From positions 434,001 to 498,000 of the forward strand of contig NZ_JASJOF010000001.1 of assembly GCF_030163795.1 (NCBI RefSeq): 64,000 bases of DNA. Reading direction: 5' to 3'. Numbering within the stretch: the first letter of the stretch is position 1; each line of letters opens with the position of its first letter. Position numbers and translations under genes: made by a program. Positions 34,434-42,271 of the stretch are shown piece by piece. The stretch is from Roseicyclus marinus (GTDB lineage: Bacteria; Pseudomonadota; Alphaproteobacteria; Rhodobacterales; Rhodobacteraceae). Below the pieces are notes generated by a model. It saw nothing but the letters and a program-made list of their open reading frames with translations, made no database searches and was not told where the DNA came from.

Positions 34434-36479
34434 TCACTCGAACTCCATGATGACTTCGTCCACGGCCAGGCTGTCGCCCGGTCCGCATTTGATCGCGGCC
34501 ACCACGCCCTTGCGTTCGGCGCGCAGGATATTCTCCATCTTCATCGCCTCGACGGTGCAGAGCGTTTGGCCTTCCTGAACTTCCTGTCCGACCTCCACAT
34601 CGATGCGGACGATCAAGCCCGGCATCGGGCAGAGCAGCAGTTTGGACGTGTCGGGCGGAAGTTTCTCGGGCATGCGGCGGGCAAGCTCTGCTTGACGCGG
34701 GCTGCGCACATGCACCTTCAGATCCGCACCACGCGTCCGGATCCGGAAGCCGCCGGAAATCTTGCCGACCTTAAGAACCAGCGGGCTGCCATCGACCATC
34801 AGGCGGGCAAGGCTGTCGCCCGGTGTCCAGTCCGATGTCACGCGCATCGCGCGCCCATCGGCAAAGGTCACGGTCGACCCGTCATGATCGGCGGCGATGA
34901 CCACCGGGAAATCCACGCCTTGCAAGGTCACCATCCAATCGGTGCCCACACGGCGCTCGTGGTTGTCCATCCGCCCCGAAAGCCGCGTGCGCCGAATTTC
35001 GGCCACCCGGTGCATCGCGGCGGCGGCAGCGGCCACACGCGCCATGTCCTCGTCGCCCAGTCTGGCCCCTTGGAACCCCTCGGGATATTCTTCCGCAATG
35101 AAGGCAGTGGTGATGTTGCCACTGGCGAACCGCGCATGGTCCATCACGGCGGAGAGGAAGGGCAGGTTGTGGCCGATCCCTTCCACCTCGAACCCGTCCA
35201 GCGCCACGCGCATCGCCTCGATCGCGCCCGCGCGGTCGGGAGCCCAGGTGCAAAGCTTGGCGATCATCGGGTCGTAGAACATGCTGATCTCGCCGCCTTC
35301 GAAAACGCCGGTGTCGTTGCGCACGGCGGTCTCACCCACCGGCGCCTCGCCCTGCCATTTGCCCGTCGCGTGCAGCGGCCCGGCCTGAACCTCGACCGGT
35401 GGGCGATAGCGCGTTAGCCGCCCGATGGAGGGCAGGAAGTTGCGATAGGGATCCTCGGCATATAGCCGGCTTTCCATCGCCCAGCCAGTCAACTTGATGT
35501 CCTCTTGTGCAAAGGGCAGCTTTTCGCCCGCCGCAACGCGGATCATCTGCTCGACCAGATCGACGCCGGTGATCAGTTCGGTCACGGGATGTTCCACCTG
35601 CAACCGGGTGTTCATCTCGAGGAAATAGAAGTTGCGGTTCCCGTCGACGATGAATTCCACCGTGCCCGCGCTGGCATAGCCCACCGCCTGCGCAAGGGCC
35701 ACGGCCTGTTCGCCCATCGCCTTGCGCGTCGCGGCATCGAGAAAGGGAGAGGGCGCTTCCTCGATCACTTTCTGGTTGCGGCGCTGGATCGAACATTCCC
35801 GCTCGCCCAGGTAGACGCAATTGCCATGCTTGTCGGCCAGAACCTGGATCTCGATATGGCGCGGCTGGGTGACGAATTTCTCGATGAAGATACGATCATC
35901 CCCGAAGGAGGATTTCGCCTCGTTCTTCGATGCTTGGAAACCTTCGCGGGTCTCCGTTTCGTTCCAGGCGATCCGCATCCCCTTGCCGCCGCCGCCGGCA
36001 CTGGCCTTGATCATCACCGGATAGCCGATCTCAGCGGAAATCTTCACCGCTTCGTCGGCATCCGCGATCACGCCCATAAAGCCCGGAACGGTCGAAACGC
36101 CTGCCTCGGCGGCGATTTTCTTGGAGGTGATCTTGTCGCCCATCGCCTCGATGGCGGGGCTGGGCGGCCCGACGAAGGCGACGCCCGCCGCTTCCAGCGC
36201 CTCGGCGAATTTCATGTTCTCGGACAGGAAGCCATAGCCCGGATGCACCGCCTCTGCCCCGGTTTCCTTGATCGCGGCCATGATCTTGTCGATCACGATA
36301 TAGCTTTCGGAGGCGGGTGGGGGGCCGATGTGGATCGCCTCGTCCGCCATCTTGACGTGCAGCGCGCCGCGGTCGGCATCGGAATAGACCGCGACCGTCG
36401 CGATGCCCATCTTGCGCGCAGTCTTGATGACGCGGCAGGCGATCTCGCCCCGGTTGGCGATCAGGAGCTTCTTGAACAT
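34434..36479 (-). CDS. pccA: Propionyl-CoA carboxylase alpha (biotin) subunit
   Basis: A 681-residue subunit that carboxylates its own biotin with ATP and bicarbonate for transfer to propionyl-CoA by PccB. The biotin carboxylase part starts KKLLIANRGEIACRVIKTAR, has the ATP-grasp glycine loop KASAGGGGKGMRI and the motif LEMNTRLQVEHPVTE. A BT-like linker follows, and the C-terminal biotinyl domain carries the biotinylated lysine in VEAMKMEN (about Lys647). The ATG at 36479 (MFKK) is chosen over a GTG two codons earlier. A small CGGGGC/GCCCCG hairpin lies 20 bases before the ATG in the leader. Confidence 0.96.
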   Translation of the reverse strand: MFKKLLIANRGEIACRVIKTARKMGIATVAVYSDADRGALHVKMADEAIHIGPPPASESYIVIDKIMAAIKETGAEAVHPGYGFLSENMKFAEALEAAGVAFVGPPSPAIEAMGDKITSKKIAAEAGVSTVPGFMGVIADADEAVKISAEIGYPVMIKASAGGGGKGMRIAWNETETREGFQASKNEAKSSFGDDRIFIEKFVTQPRHIEIQVLADKHGNCVYLGERECSIQRRNQKVIEEAPSPFLDAATRKAMGEQAVALAQAVGYASAGTVEFIVDGNRNFYFLEMNTRLQVEHPVTELITGVDLVEQMIRVAAGEKLPFAQEDIKLTGWAMESRLYAEDPYRNFLPSIGRLTRYRPPVEVQAGPLHATGKWQGEAPVGETAVRNDTGVFEGGEISMFYDPMIAKLCTWAPDRAGAIEAMRVALDGFEVEGIGHNLPFLSAVMDHARFASGNITTAFIAEEYPEGFQGARLGDEDMARVAAAAAAMHRVAEIRRTRLSGRMDNHERRVGTDWMVTLQGVDFPVVIAADHDGSTVTFADGRAMRVTSDWTPGDSLARLMVDGSPLVLKVGKISGGFRIRTRGADLKVHVRSPRQAELARRMPEKLPPDTSKLLLCPMPGLIVRIDVEVGQEVQEGQTLCTVEAMKMENILRAERKGVVAAIKCGPGDSLAVDEVIMEFE

Positions 36480-36529
36480 GGTCACTGTCCCTTCCTTGCG
36501 GGGCTTTTGCCCCGTTCTGACGCAAGAAA

Positions 36530-36559
36530 GGCCACCGGGGGTCTGTTGCCCCGGTGGCC
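36530..36559 (-). terminator. Terminator after the glycine-zipper lipoprotein gene
   Basis: GGCCACCGGGG (36530-36540) and CCCCGGTGGCC (36549-36559) form an 11-bp perfect stem, followed on the minus strand by TTTCTTG. It separates the small lipoprotein from pccA. Confidence 0.8.
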
Positions 36560-36608
36560 TTGTTTCGATGTTGCGATGTCCGGCCCGCGGGTCGGATCTA
36601 TACGATGG

Positions 36609-36818
36609 TCAGCACAGGCCTGCGTCGTCGCACAGCGCCCCGCCGGCCGCGCCGATGATGACGCCTGTGCCGATGTTGCCGTCAAAGGCCGCCGCGGTAA
36701 GGCCACCGGCCGCCGCGCCGATCCCGGCGCGTTGGATGTCCGAATTGACACAGCCCGACAGCACGATGGCCGCGGCAAAGAGGGTTGCGGAGATGAAAGT
36801 GGTCTTGTTGGCGCGCAT
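36609..36818 (-). CDS. Small glycine-rich lipoprotein
   Basis: A 69-residue lipoprotein: signal MRANKTTFISATLFAAAIVL then lipobox LSGC, followed by a Gly/Ala-rich glycine-zipper-like stretch (AGIGAAAGGLTAAAFDGNIG, then GVIIGAAGGALC) and a Cys near each end of the tail. It recalls Rickettsia 17-kDa/YMGG-type surface lipoproteins in miniature. The start at 36818 gives a proper signal sequence, whereas upstream codons do not. A terminator follows. Function unknown. Confidence 0.72.
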   Translation of the reverse strand: MRANKTTFISATLFAAAIVLSGCVNSDIQRAGIGAAAGGLTAAAFDGNIGTGVIIGAAGGALCDDAGLC

Positions 36819-37119
36819 GATGCGTCTGCTCCTGTCGATATGCCTCGTGCCGCACAGGATACAATGAAAATCCGCGGCGCGATAGCGCGGGTCGGTCCCC
36901 GTTCGATCCTGTCGGAGGAAAAGGGCGGTCGGCACAGCAAGCTGGCCGACCGCATCGAAGGGGAAGGGTAACACGTCTTGTCGTCATCGGCCGCCAGAGA
37001 ATTGGGGACAGGGGCCGACAGAGACACACTGGCATGGAAACCGAGTCGCGAAAGCCGGTTTTCGACGCCGCCCCTGACATGCGCATGAAACCGCGCACCC
37101 TCGACTGTCGCTGGCAGGA
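36819..37119. other. 300-base stretch without a supported gene
   Basis: No frame here has convincing codon use and a ribosome binding site. A short plus-strand frame from 36864 (MKIRGAIARVGPRSILSEEK) is not supported. The stretch holds the hairpin at 36925-36953. Confidence 0.6.
36925..36953 (-). terminator. Candidate terminator downstream of the 37120 gene
   Basis: GCGGTCGGC (36925-36933) and GCCGACCGC (36945-36953) form a 9-bp stem with an 11-base loop, followed on the minus strand by CCTTTTCC. The weak T tract lowers confidence. Confidence 0.45.
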
Positions 37120-37494
37120 TCATGCCGAACCATCCTCCCAGAACCCGTCGCCCTCGAAGGCTTCCGGGAAGGATGCGCGTGCCCGCGCCTCGTCGATCAC
37201 CAGAAGGGCCTCGTAGCTTTCGGGATCGAACGGATCTTCGGCGGGGATCACCTCGCGGCCGAACAGCCACGACAACCGCCCCCCATCAAGATTACCGCGC
37301 TCGAACGGCTGGTCCCCGAAAAACAACCACAGCGCCTCCATGAAGGCGGCATCGGCGCGTCGGTCGGCGGGCTTTCGGTCGGGATAGCGCTGTCGGGCGA
37401 TCAGTTTGGTCGCGCCGTCCTTGTTGGCGCGACGGATCGTGAACTGGTAGTCGGTGCCGGGGAAACGGCCCGGAAATCCGCGATGCTTGATCAT
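37120..37494 (-). CDS. Conserved-looking hypothetical protein
   Basis: A 124-residue cytoplasmic protein. It is rich in aromatic and charged residues: a beta-like N-terminus (DYQFTIRRANKDGATKLIAR), a middle AAFMEALWLFFGDQPFERGN, then LSWLFGREVIPAEDPFDPES and a C-terminal FEGDGFWEDGSA. There is no signal or membrane segment and no family that I recognise. Codon use fits the genome. It is followed by the two small lipoprotein genes' neighbourhood but has its own ribosome binding region. Confidence 0.65.
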   Translation of the reverse strand: MIKHRGFPGRFPGTDYQFTIRRANKDGATKLIARQRYPDRKPADRRADAAFMEALWLFFGDQPFERGNLDGGRLSWLFGREVIPAEDPFDPESYEALLVIDEARARASFPEAFEGDGFWEDGSA

Positions 37495-37560
37495 GCTTGC
37501 GCCCCTGTTGCGCGGGGCGCGGTCCGGGCAGGCGGTGTCGCCCGCCCGGGTCCTGTGCCT

Positions 37561-37707
37561 TCAGCGATATTTGTTCGACACCGGATCGTGGGTGATCGGT
37601 GCGGGTTCGATGAAGATGATCTCTTCCTGCTCGGGCGCCGGAGAGGCGCAAGCTGCGACGCCTGCCACAAGGCCCAGGGCAAGAAGGGCTTGGATGAAGC
37701 GTGCCAT
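37561..37707 (-). CDS. 48-residue lipoprotein
   Basis: The frame encodes MARFIQALLALGLVAGVAAC with a clean lipobox (VAAC, Cys20), then SPAPEQEEIIFIEPAPITHD and ending VSNKYR. AAGGAGA lies 6 bases before the ATG. The mature part has only 29 residues and is acidic and proline-rich. Such short lipoproteins are common in Rhodobacterales; function unknown. It is too short for most gene finders but has a strong start region and the right composition. Confidence 0.75.
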   Translation of the reverse strand: MARFIQALLALGLVAGVAACASPAPEQEEIIFIEPAPITHDPVSNKYR

Positions 37708-37909
37708 CCTGCTCTCCTTTCATATTGGGCCGGATCCTCCGCAAGGTCGGACACGGCCAGAGGTACAGCCGCAAAGTTTCGGCTGTCTCCAAAGATACCC
37801 CACGACGCACTTTCTCCACAGGCTTTTCCACACGCCGTGCGGCGTTGTGGCCTGCCTGCATCAGACCCGAGTCCGCTTGGAGATCGTTCCGCAACATATT
37901 GTGGAAACA

Positions 37910-38320
37910 TCAGAAAAGCTCCCAGATGCAGTCAGGCCCAACCAGCCTGTATTGCTCGAAAACCTGCAAGATGGCGGGGTCGGGGGCGCCCCGTTCGACG
38001 GGCGCGGCCATCATCTCGACCACCACGATATCGGGGGTCATCGAGACCGAAGCGGCGGCGGGCTGGCCCCATGTCGCACAGGCCCAATCCATGTCCGCGC
38101 GCAGGGCGAAAGGGTCGCTCAGCGCCCGCTCGAGGCTGGGCGCGACAAGCCGCACCACCGCAAGGCTTTCGCCGGACCACGGGTTTTCCTCGAAAACCAG
38201 CGCCTCAAGCATCACCGCCATGCCCGATGGGGTCATCACCTCGCCCAAAGGCCAAGGATCGGCCAGCGCGGCCGCAGGGCCAAGCGCCAAGGCTCCGACA
38301 AGACCAAGGGCGGGGAGCAT
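37910..38320 (-). CDS. Exported protein of unknown function (DUF6497-like)
   Basis: A 136-residue protein with a Sec signal (MLPALGLVGALALGPAAALA) and a mature domain with VMTPSGMAVMLEALVFEENP, VRLVAPSLERALSDPFALRA and a pair of cysteines (MDWACATWG and GPDCIWELF) likely to form a disulfide. The pattern resembles a small roseobacter family of periplasmic proteins that I can only tentatively name. Its start codon overlaps the ridA stop by one base, so it is translated after RidA. Confidence 0.7.
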   Translation of the reverse strand: MLPALGLVGALALGPAAALADPWPLGEVMTPSGMAVMLEALVFEENPWSGESLAVVRLVAPSLERALSDPFALRADMDWACATWGQPAAASVSMTPDIVVVEMMAAPVERGAPDPAILQVFEQYRLVGPDCIWELF

Positions 38321-38730
38321 CACGGGCGCGCTCCCTCGGGGCGGCACGCCACGCAGTCGATCTCGACCAAGGCCCCCACGGCCAAGGCCGTGACACCCAC
38401 CGTGGTCCGTGCCGGGCGGCGGTCGGGGGGGAAGAAGCTTTGGTAGGTCTCGTTGAAATCCGCGTAGTCGCGTTCGAATTCCGTCAGGTAGGCGCGCATC
38501 TGCACCACGTGGGACAGGTCTAGCCCCACACCCTTCAGCACGATCTCGAGGTTGCGCATCACCGCCCGCGTCTGCGCCACCACGCCGTCGGGCAGCGGCG
38601 CGTCAGGGGCGGCGGGGTCTGTGGGCATCTGTCCGGTCAAAAGAACCCAGCCATCCGCCTCGACCGCATGGGAAAACGGCGCGACGGGGCGGGGGCCACC
38701 GGTGATCATGTGAAAGATGGGGTCGGTCAT
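38320..38730 (-). CDS. RidA family protein
   Basis: A 136-residue protein of the RidA/YjgF/Rid family, which hydrolyses reactive enamine/imine intermediates. It has FSHAVEADGWVLLTGQMPTD, AQTRAVMRNLEIVLKGVGLD and VVQMRAYLTEFERDYADFNE, and the late ARTTVGVTALAVGALVEIDC. The arginine in VQMRAYL matches the one used to bind the substrate carboxylate in RidA. Start at 38730 gives the conserved length. It is coupled to the exported protein gene downstream. Confidence 0.88.
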   Translation of the reverse strand: MTDPIFHMITGGPRPVAPFSHAVEADGWVLLTGQMPTDPAAPDAPLPDGVVAQTRAVMRNLEIVLKGVGLDLSHVVQMRAYLTEFERDYADFNETYQSFFPPDRRPARTTVGVTALAVGALVEIDCVACRPEGARP

Positions 38731-38740
38731 GCATGGCTCC

Positions 38741-38763
38741 GTAGGGTGGGCAATCTGCCCACC
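38741..38763. repeat. GTAGG-type palindromic repeat (copy 4)
   Basis: GTAGGGTGGGCA-ATC-TGCCCACC has an 8-bp perfect stem. With the following AT it is identical over 25 bases to the reverse strand of the copy ending at 60096. Confidence 0.85.
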
Positions 38764-38770
38764 ATTCCCG

Positions 38771-38798
38771 GTGAGGTGGGCAAATTGCCCACCCTCAC
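38771..38798. repeat. GTAGG-related palindromic repeat (copy 5)
   Basis: GTGAGGTGGGCAA and TTGCCCACC with trailing CTCAC form a 9-bp stem around one base, adjacent to copy 4. Together the pair lies between pccB and ridA; it overlaps the last codons of pccB. Confidence 0.75.
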
Positions 38799-40327
38799 AA
38801 CGGAATGTTGTCGTGCTTTTTCCACGGCATCTGCTTGCGCTTGGTCCGAAGCTGCGCAAAGGCCCGGCAGACCCGCTTGCGGGTGGAGCGCGGCTGGATC
38901 ACCTCGTCGATGAACCCGCGCTCGGCCGCGACGAAGGGATTGGCGAAACGATCCTCGTATTCCTTGGTATGGGCCGCCGTCTTTTCCGCATCGGCCAGAT
39001 CGCCGCGGTGAATGATCTCGACCGCGCCTTTTGCGCCCATCACGGCGATCTCGGATGTCGGCCAAGCGTAGTTGATATCGCCGCGCAGATGTTTCGACGA
39101 CATCACCACATAGGCCCCGCCATAGGCCTTGCGGGTGATCACCGTCACCTTCGGCACCGTCGCCTCCCCATAGGCAAAGAGCAGTTTCGCGCCGTGCTTG
39201 ATGACCCCGTTGTATTCCTGACCCGTGCCGGGCAGGAACCCCGGAACATCGACAAAGGTCAGCAGCGGGATCTCGAAACAATCGCAGAACCGCACGAACC
39301 GCGCCGCCTTGCGGGCGCTGTCGATGTCCAGAACGCCCGCCAGCATCATCGGCTGGTTGGCGACCACACCCACGGTCTGCCCCTCCAGCCGGATGAAGCC
39401 GGTGATGATGTTTTTCGCGAATTCTTCCTGGATCTCGTAGAAATCCCCCTCGTCCGCGACCTTCAGGATCAGTTCCTTCATGTCGTAGGGCTTGTTGGGG
39501 TTGTCGGGGATCAGCGTGTCGAGACTTTCCTCGATCCGGTCCGGGCTGTCGTAGAAGGGGCGGACGGGCGGCTTTTCGCGGTTCGACAGCGGCAGGAAAT
39601 CGACCAACCGCCGCACCTCGGCCAGCGCCTCGACATCGTTCTCGAAGGCGGCATCGGCCACGCTCGACTTGCGGGTATGGGTGGTGGCGCCGCCCAATTC
39701 CTCTGCCGTGACCTGTTCGTTGGTCACCGTCTTCACCACGTCCGGGCCGGTCACGAACATGTAGGAGCTGTCCTTCACCATGAAGATGAAGTCGGTCATG
39801 GCAGGGGAATAGACCGCGCCGCCCGCGCAGGGGCCCATGATCATGCTGATCTGAGGCACCACGCCCGAGGCTTCGATGTTGCGCTGGAACACCTCGCCAT
39901 AGGCGGCAAGGCTCGAGACGCCTTCCTGAATGCGCGCGCCGCCCGAGTCGTTGATGCCGATCACGGGCGCACCGTTCTGCATCGCCATGTCCATGATCTT
40001 GCAGATCTTGGCGGCGTGGGTTTCCGAGACCGATCCGCCCAGAACAGTAAAGTCTTGTGAAAAGACATAGACCATGCGGCCGTTGATCGTGCCCCAGCCG
40101 GTCACGACGCCATCGCCGCGCGGCTTGGATTTCTCCATCCCGAAATCGGTGCAGCGATGGGTAACGAACATGTCGTATTCTTCAAAGGACCCTTCGTCGA
40201 GCAACAGCTCGATCCGTTCCCGAGCCGTCAGTTTGCCCTTGGCATGCTGCGCGTCGATCCGCTTTTGGCCACCGCCCAGCCGCGCTTCCTCGCGGCGATG
40301 CTCGAGCTCTTGCAGGATGTCCTTCAT
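38795..40327 (-). CDS. pccB: Propionyl-CoA carboxylase beta (carboxyltransferase) subunit
   Basis: A 510-residue subunit that moves the carboxyl group from biotin on PccA to propionyl-CoA, giving (S)-methylmalonyl-CoA. Two crotonase-fold halves are seen: the first with [36 protein letters not shown] and [18 protein letters not shown]; the second with [20 protein letters not shown] and [20 protein letters not shown]. Length is normal for PccB. Two TTTGCAAA-like palindromes lie about 120-165 bases upstream and match the known PccR operator type. Confidence 0.96.
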   Translation of the reverse strand: MKDILQELEHRREEARLGGGQKRIDAQHAKGKLTARERIELLLDEGSFEEYDMFVTHRCTDFGMEKSKPRGDGVVTGWGTINGRMVYVFSQDFTVLGGSVSETHAAKICKIMDMAMQNGAPVIGINDSGGARIQEGVSSLAAYGEVFQRNIEASGVVPQISMIMGPCAGGAVYSPAMTDFIFMVKDSSYMFVTGPDVVKTVTNEQVTAEELGGATTHTRKSSVADAAFENDVEALAEVRRLVDFLPLSNREKPPVRPFYDSPDRIEESLDTLIPDNPNKPYDMKELILKVADEGDFYEIQEEFAKNIITGFIRLEGQTVGVVANQPMMLAGVLDIDSARKAARFVRFCDCFEIPLLTFVDVPGFLPGTGQEYNGVIKHGAKLLFAYGEATVPKVTVITRKAYGGAYVVMSSKHLRGDINYAWPTSEIAVMGAKGAVEIIHRGDLADAEKTAAHTKEYEDRFANPFVAAERGFIDEVIQPRSTRKRVCRAFAQLRTKRKQMPWKKHDNIPL

Positions 40328-40445
40328 CCGTCTCCCCTTCCGGCTGGTCTGGCCCCTTGTCCCGCACAGCCATAGCGCGGGCGGAGCCGGGTTGTCGCTG
40401 ACCCTAAGGCCGCAGGGCATGCGCAGGCGAGTCCGAAAGCGCATA

Positions 40446-40465
40446 TTTGCAAATATGTTTGCCGT
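40446..40465 (-). promoter_or_regulatory. PccR-type operator upstream of pccB
   Basis: TTTGCAAA (40446-40453), spacer TATG, then TTTGCCGT (5 of 8 matches). This resembles the TTTGCAAA-N4-TTTGCAAA operator described for the Rhodobacter short-chain acyl-CoA regulator PccR. A PccR homologue is encoded at 42272. Confidence 0.6.
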
Positions 40466-40477
40466 GCTTTGTGGAAT

Positions 40478-40493
40478 TTCGCAAAATTGCGAA
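40478..40493 (-). promoter_or_regulatory. Second palindromic operator-like site upstream of pccB
   Basis: TTCGCAAAATTGCGAA is a perfect 16-base palindrome 12 bases from the first site. Its TTCGCAA arms differ from TTTGCAA at one base. Confidence 0.5.
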
Positions 40494-40568
40494 GCGCCCC
40501 GATGCGGCCTCTCGCCGTGATCCCCGCGTCGCGATACACCGGCACATCATCAAATCCCGAGTGCCGCC

Positions 40569-40922
40569 ATGCCGCAGATCCCCGTGCCCGTCACCACCAT
40601 CGGCCTGCTCATCCTGTCCAACATCTTCATGACCTTCGCATGGTATGGTCATCTGAAATTCAAGACGGCGCCGCTTCTGGCGGTGATCTTCATCAGTTGG
40701 GGTATCGCCTTTTTCGAGTATCTCTTGCAGGTTCCCGCCAACCGGATCGGGCACGGCCATTTCTCCGCCGCCGAGCTCAAGGCGATCCAAGAGGTCATCA
40801 CCCTGACCGTTTTCGGCATCTTTTCCGTCTTCTATCTGCGCGAGCCGCTGGCGTGGAACCACCTCGTGGGGTTCGCCCTTATCGCGGCCGGTGCTTTCTT
40901 CGTGTTCCATCGCTGGGCTTGA
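40569..40922 (+). CDS. DMT family protein, DUF486 type
   Basis: A 117-residue inner-membrane protein with four hydrophobic segments (TTIGLLILSNIFMTFAWYGH, then FISWGIAFFEYLLQVPANRI, and two more near the C-terminus). It matches the DUF486 family, small four-helix proteins related to drug/metabolite transporters that may act as dimers. Substrate unknown. It lies between the pccB regulatory sites and the MFS exporter gene, and all three genes from here to 43666 run in the same direction. Confidence 0.86.
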   Translation: MPQIPVPVTTIGLLILSNIFMTFAWYGHLKFKTAPLLAVIFISWGIAFFEYLLQVPANRIGHGHFSAAELKAIQEVITLTVFGIFSVFYLREPLAWNHLVGFALIAAGAFFVFHRWA

Positions 40923-40997
40923 GCGCACAGGCCCCCGTGCGGCCCCGCACGTCGCACGGGCTGGACCCGGCGCGCGCTTCGGCCTAATTCCGTTGCC

Positions 40998-42212
40998 ATG
41001 GCAACAATCTCTCCGGTGCGGTTCCTCGACCGCGCGACCCCGCCCCATATCTTCACGCTGATCGTTCTGACGGGCCTCGGGGCCTTGTCGATGAACATTT
41101 TCCTGCCGTCGCTGCCGCAGATGACCGAGCATTTCGCGACGGATTACCGGCTGATGCAGCTGTCGGTCGCGCTCTACCTCGCGGTGAATGCGGCTCTTCA
41201 GATTCTGATCGGCCCGATCTCCGACCGCTACGGGCGGCGGCCCGTGCTGCTCTGGGGTGTAGGTATCTTCCTTGTTGCCACCTTGGGATGCCTTCTTGCG
41301 CCGAACATCGAGGTCTTTTTGGTTTTCCGCATGTTGCAGGCGGTGGTCGTGGTTGGGCTTGTTCTGGGGCGCGCGGTGGTGCGCGACATGTATCCCGCCG
41401 ATCAGGCAGCCAGCCAGATCGGCTATGTCACCATGGGCATGGCCGTCGTGCCGATGGTGGGGCCCGCGATCGGGGGCGTGCTTGACGAGGGCTTCGGCTG
41501 GCAGGCGAATTTCTGGCTGCTTTTCGGTCTCGGGGTTCTGGTCCTGATCCTCATTTGGCGCGATCTGGGCGAAACCGCGCGCACCACGTCCAGCAGTTTC
41601 GCGGCCCAGTTCCGCGAATATCCCGAGCTTTTGGCCTCGCGCCGCTTCTGGGGCTATTGCCTTGCCGCGGCTTTCGCCTCCGGGGCCTTCTTCGCCTACC
41701 TGGGCGGCGCGCCCTATGTCGGTTCCGAGGTGTTCGGCCTCTCGCCCGCCGCCGTGGGCCTGTATTTCGGGGCGCCCGCCTTGGGGTATTTCTTCGGCAA
41801 CTGGATCTCGGGCAAATACTCGGTCCGCGCGGGCATCAACGCGATGATCCTGTGGGGCACGATCATCTCGGCGGCGGGGCTCGTCGCGTCGCTCTTGTTG
41901 TTCTTGATGGGGTTCAAGACCGCGCTCGTCTTCTTCGGCTTCATGACCTTCGTGGGCCTTGGCAACGGGATGGTGCTGCCAAATGCCACTTCGGGGATGC
42001 TGTCGGTGCGGCCGCATCTGGCGGGCACGGCAAGCGGGCTGGGCGGCGCGATCATGGTCGGCGGCGGCGCGGCGCTGTCGGCGCTGGCGGGCATCATGCT
42101 GACAGACGGCAACGGGGCCTATCCGCTGATCTGGATCATGCTTGTTGCCTCCATTCTGGCCGTTCTGTCGATCCTCTACACCATCCGCCGCGAGCGTGAG
42201 GTCGAAGGCTGA
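40998..42212 (+). CDS. Bcr/CflA family MFS drug-efflux transporter
   Basis: A 404-residue inner-membrane protein with 12 predicted segments. The N-terminus has LGALSMNIFLPSLPQMTEHF, and the MFS motif is GPISDRYGRRPVLLWGVGIF. The C-terminal half carries AVGLYFGAPALGYFFGNWIS and VLPNATSGMLSVRPHLAGTA, typical of Bcr/CflA proton-driven exporters of drugs such as bicyclomycin or of metabolites. It is followed by the pccR gene 59 bases later, with a PccR-type box between. Confidence 0.9.
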   Translation: MATISPVRFLDRATPPHIFTLIVLTGLGALSMNIFLPSLPQMTEHFATDYRLMQLSVALYLAVNAALQILIGPISDRYGRRPVLLWGVGIFLVATLGCLLAPNIEVFLVFRMLQAVVVVGLVLGRAVVRDMYPADQAASQIGYVTMGMAVVPMVGPAIGGVLDEGFGWQANFWLLFGLGVLVLILIWRDLGETARTTSSSFAAQFREYPELLASRRFWGYCLAAAFASGAFFAYLGGAPYVGSEVFGLSPAAVGLYFGAPALGYFFGNWISGKYSVRAGINAMILWGTIISAAGLVASLLLFLMGFKTALVFFGFMTFVGLGNGMVLPNATSGMLSVRPHLAGTASGLGGAIMVGGGAALSALAGIMLTDGNGAYPLIWIMLVASILAVLSILYTIRREREVEG

Positions 42213-42227
42213 GCCTTGCGCCAAGGT

Positions 42228-42255
42228 TTGCAAAGCGTCAAACTGACCTTGCAAA
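42228..42255 (+). promoter_or_regulatory. PccR-type box before its own gene
   Basis: TTTGCAAA (42228-42235) and CTTGCAAA (42248-42255) lie 12 bases apart just before the pccR start, suggesting autoregulation. Confidence 0.5.
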
Positions 42256-42271
42256 CCCAATCGGAGGCGCG

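Noticed and set aside
36864-36971. 35-codon plus-strand frame (MKIRGAIARVGPRSILSEEK...)
   Set aside because: No ribosome binding site, and it overlaps the hairpin at 36925-36953 that is better explained as a terminator.
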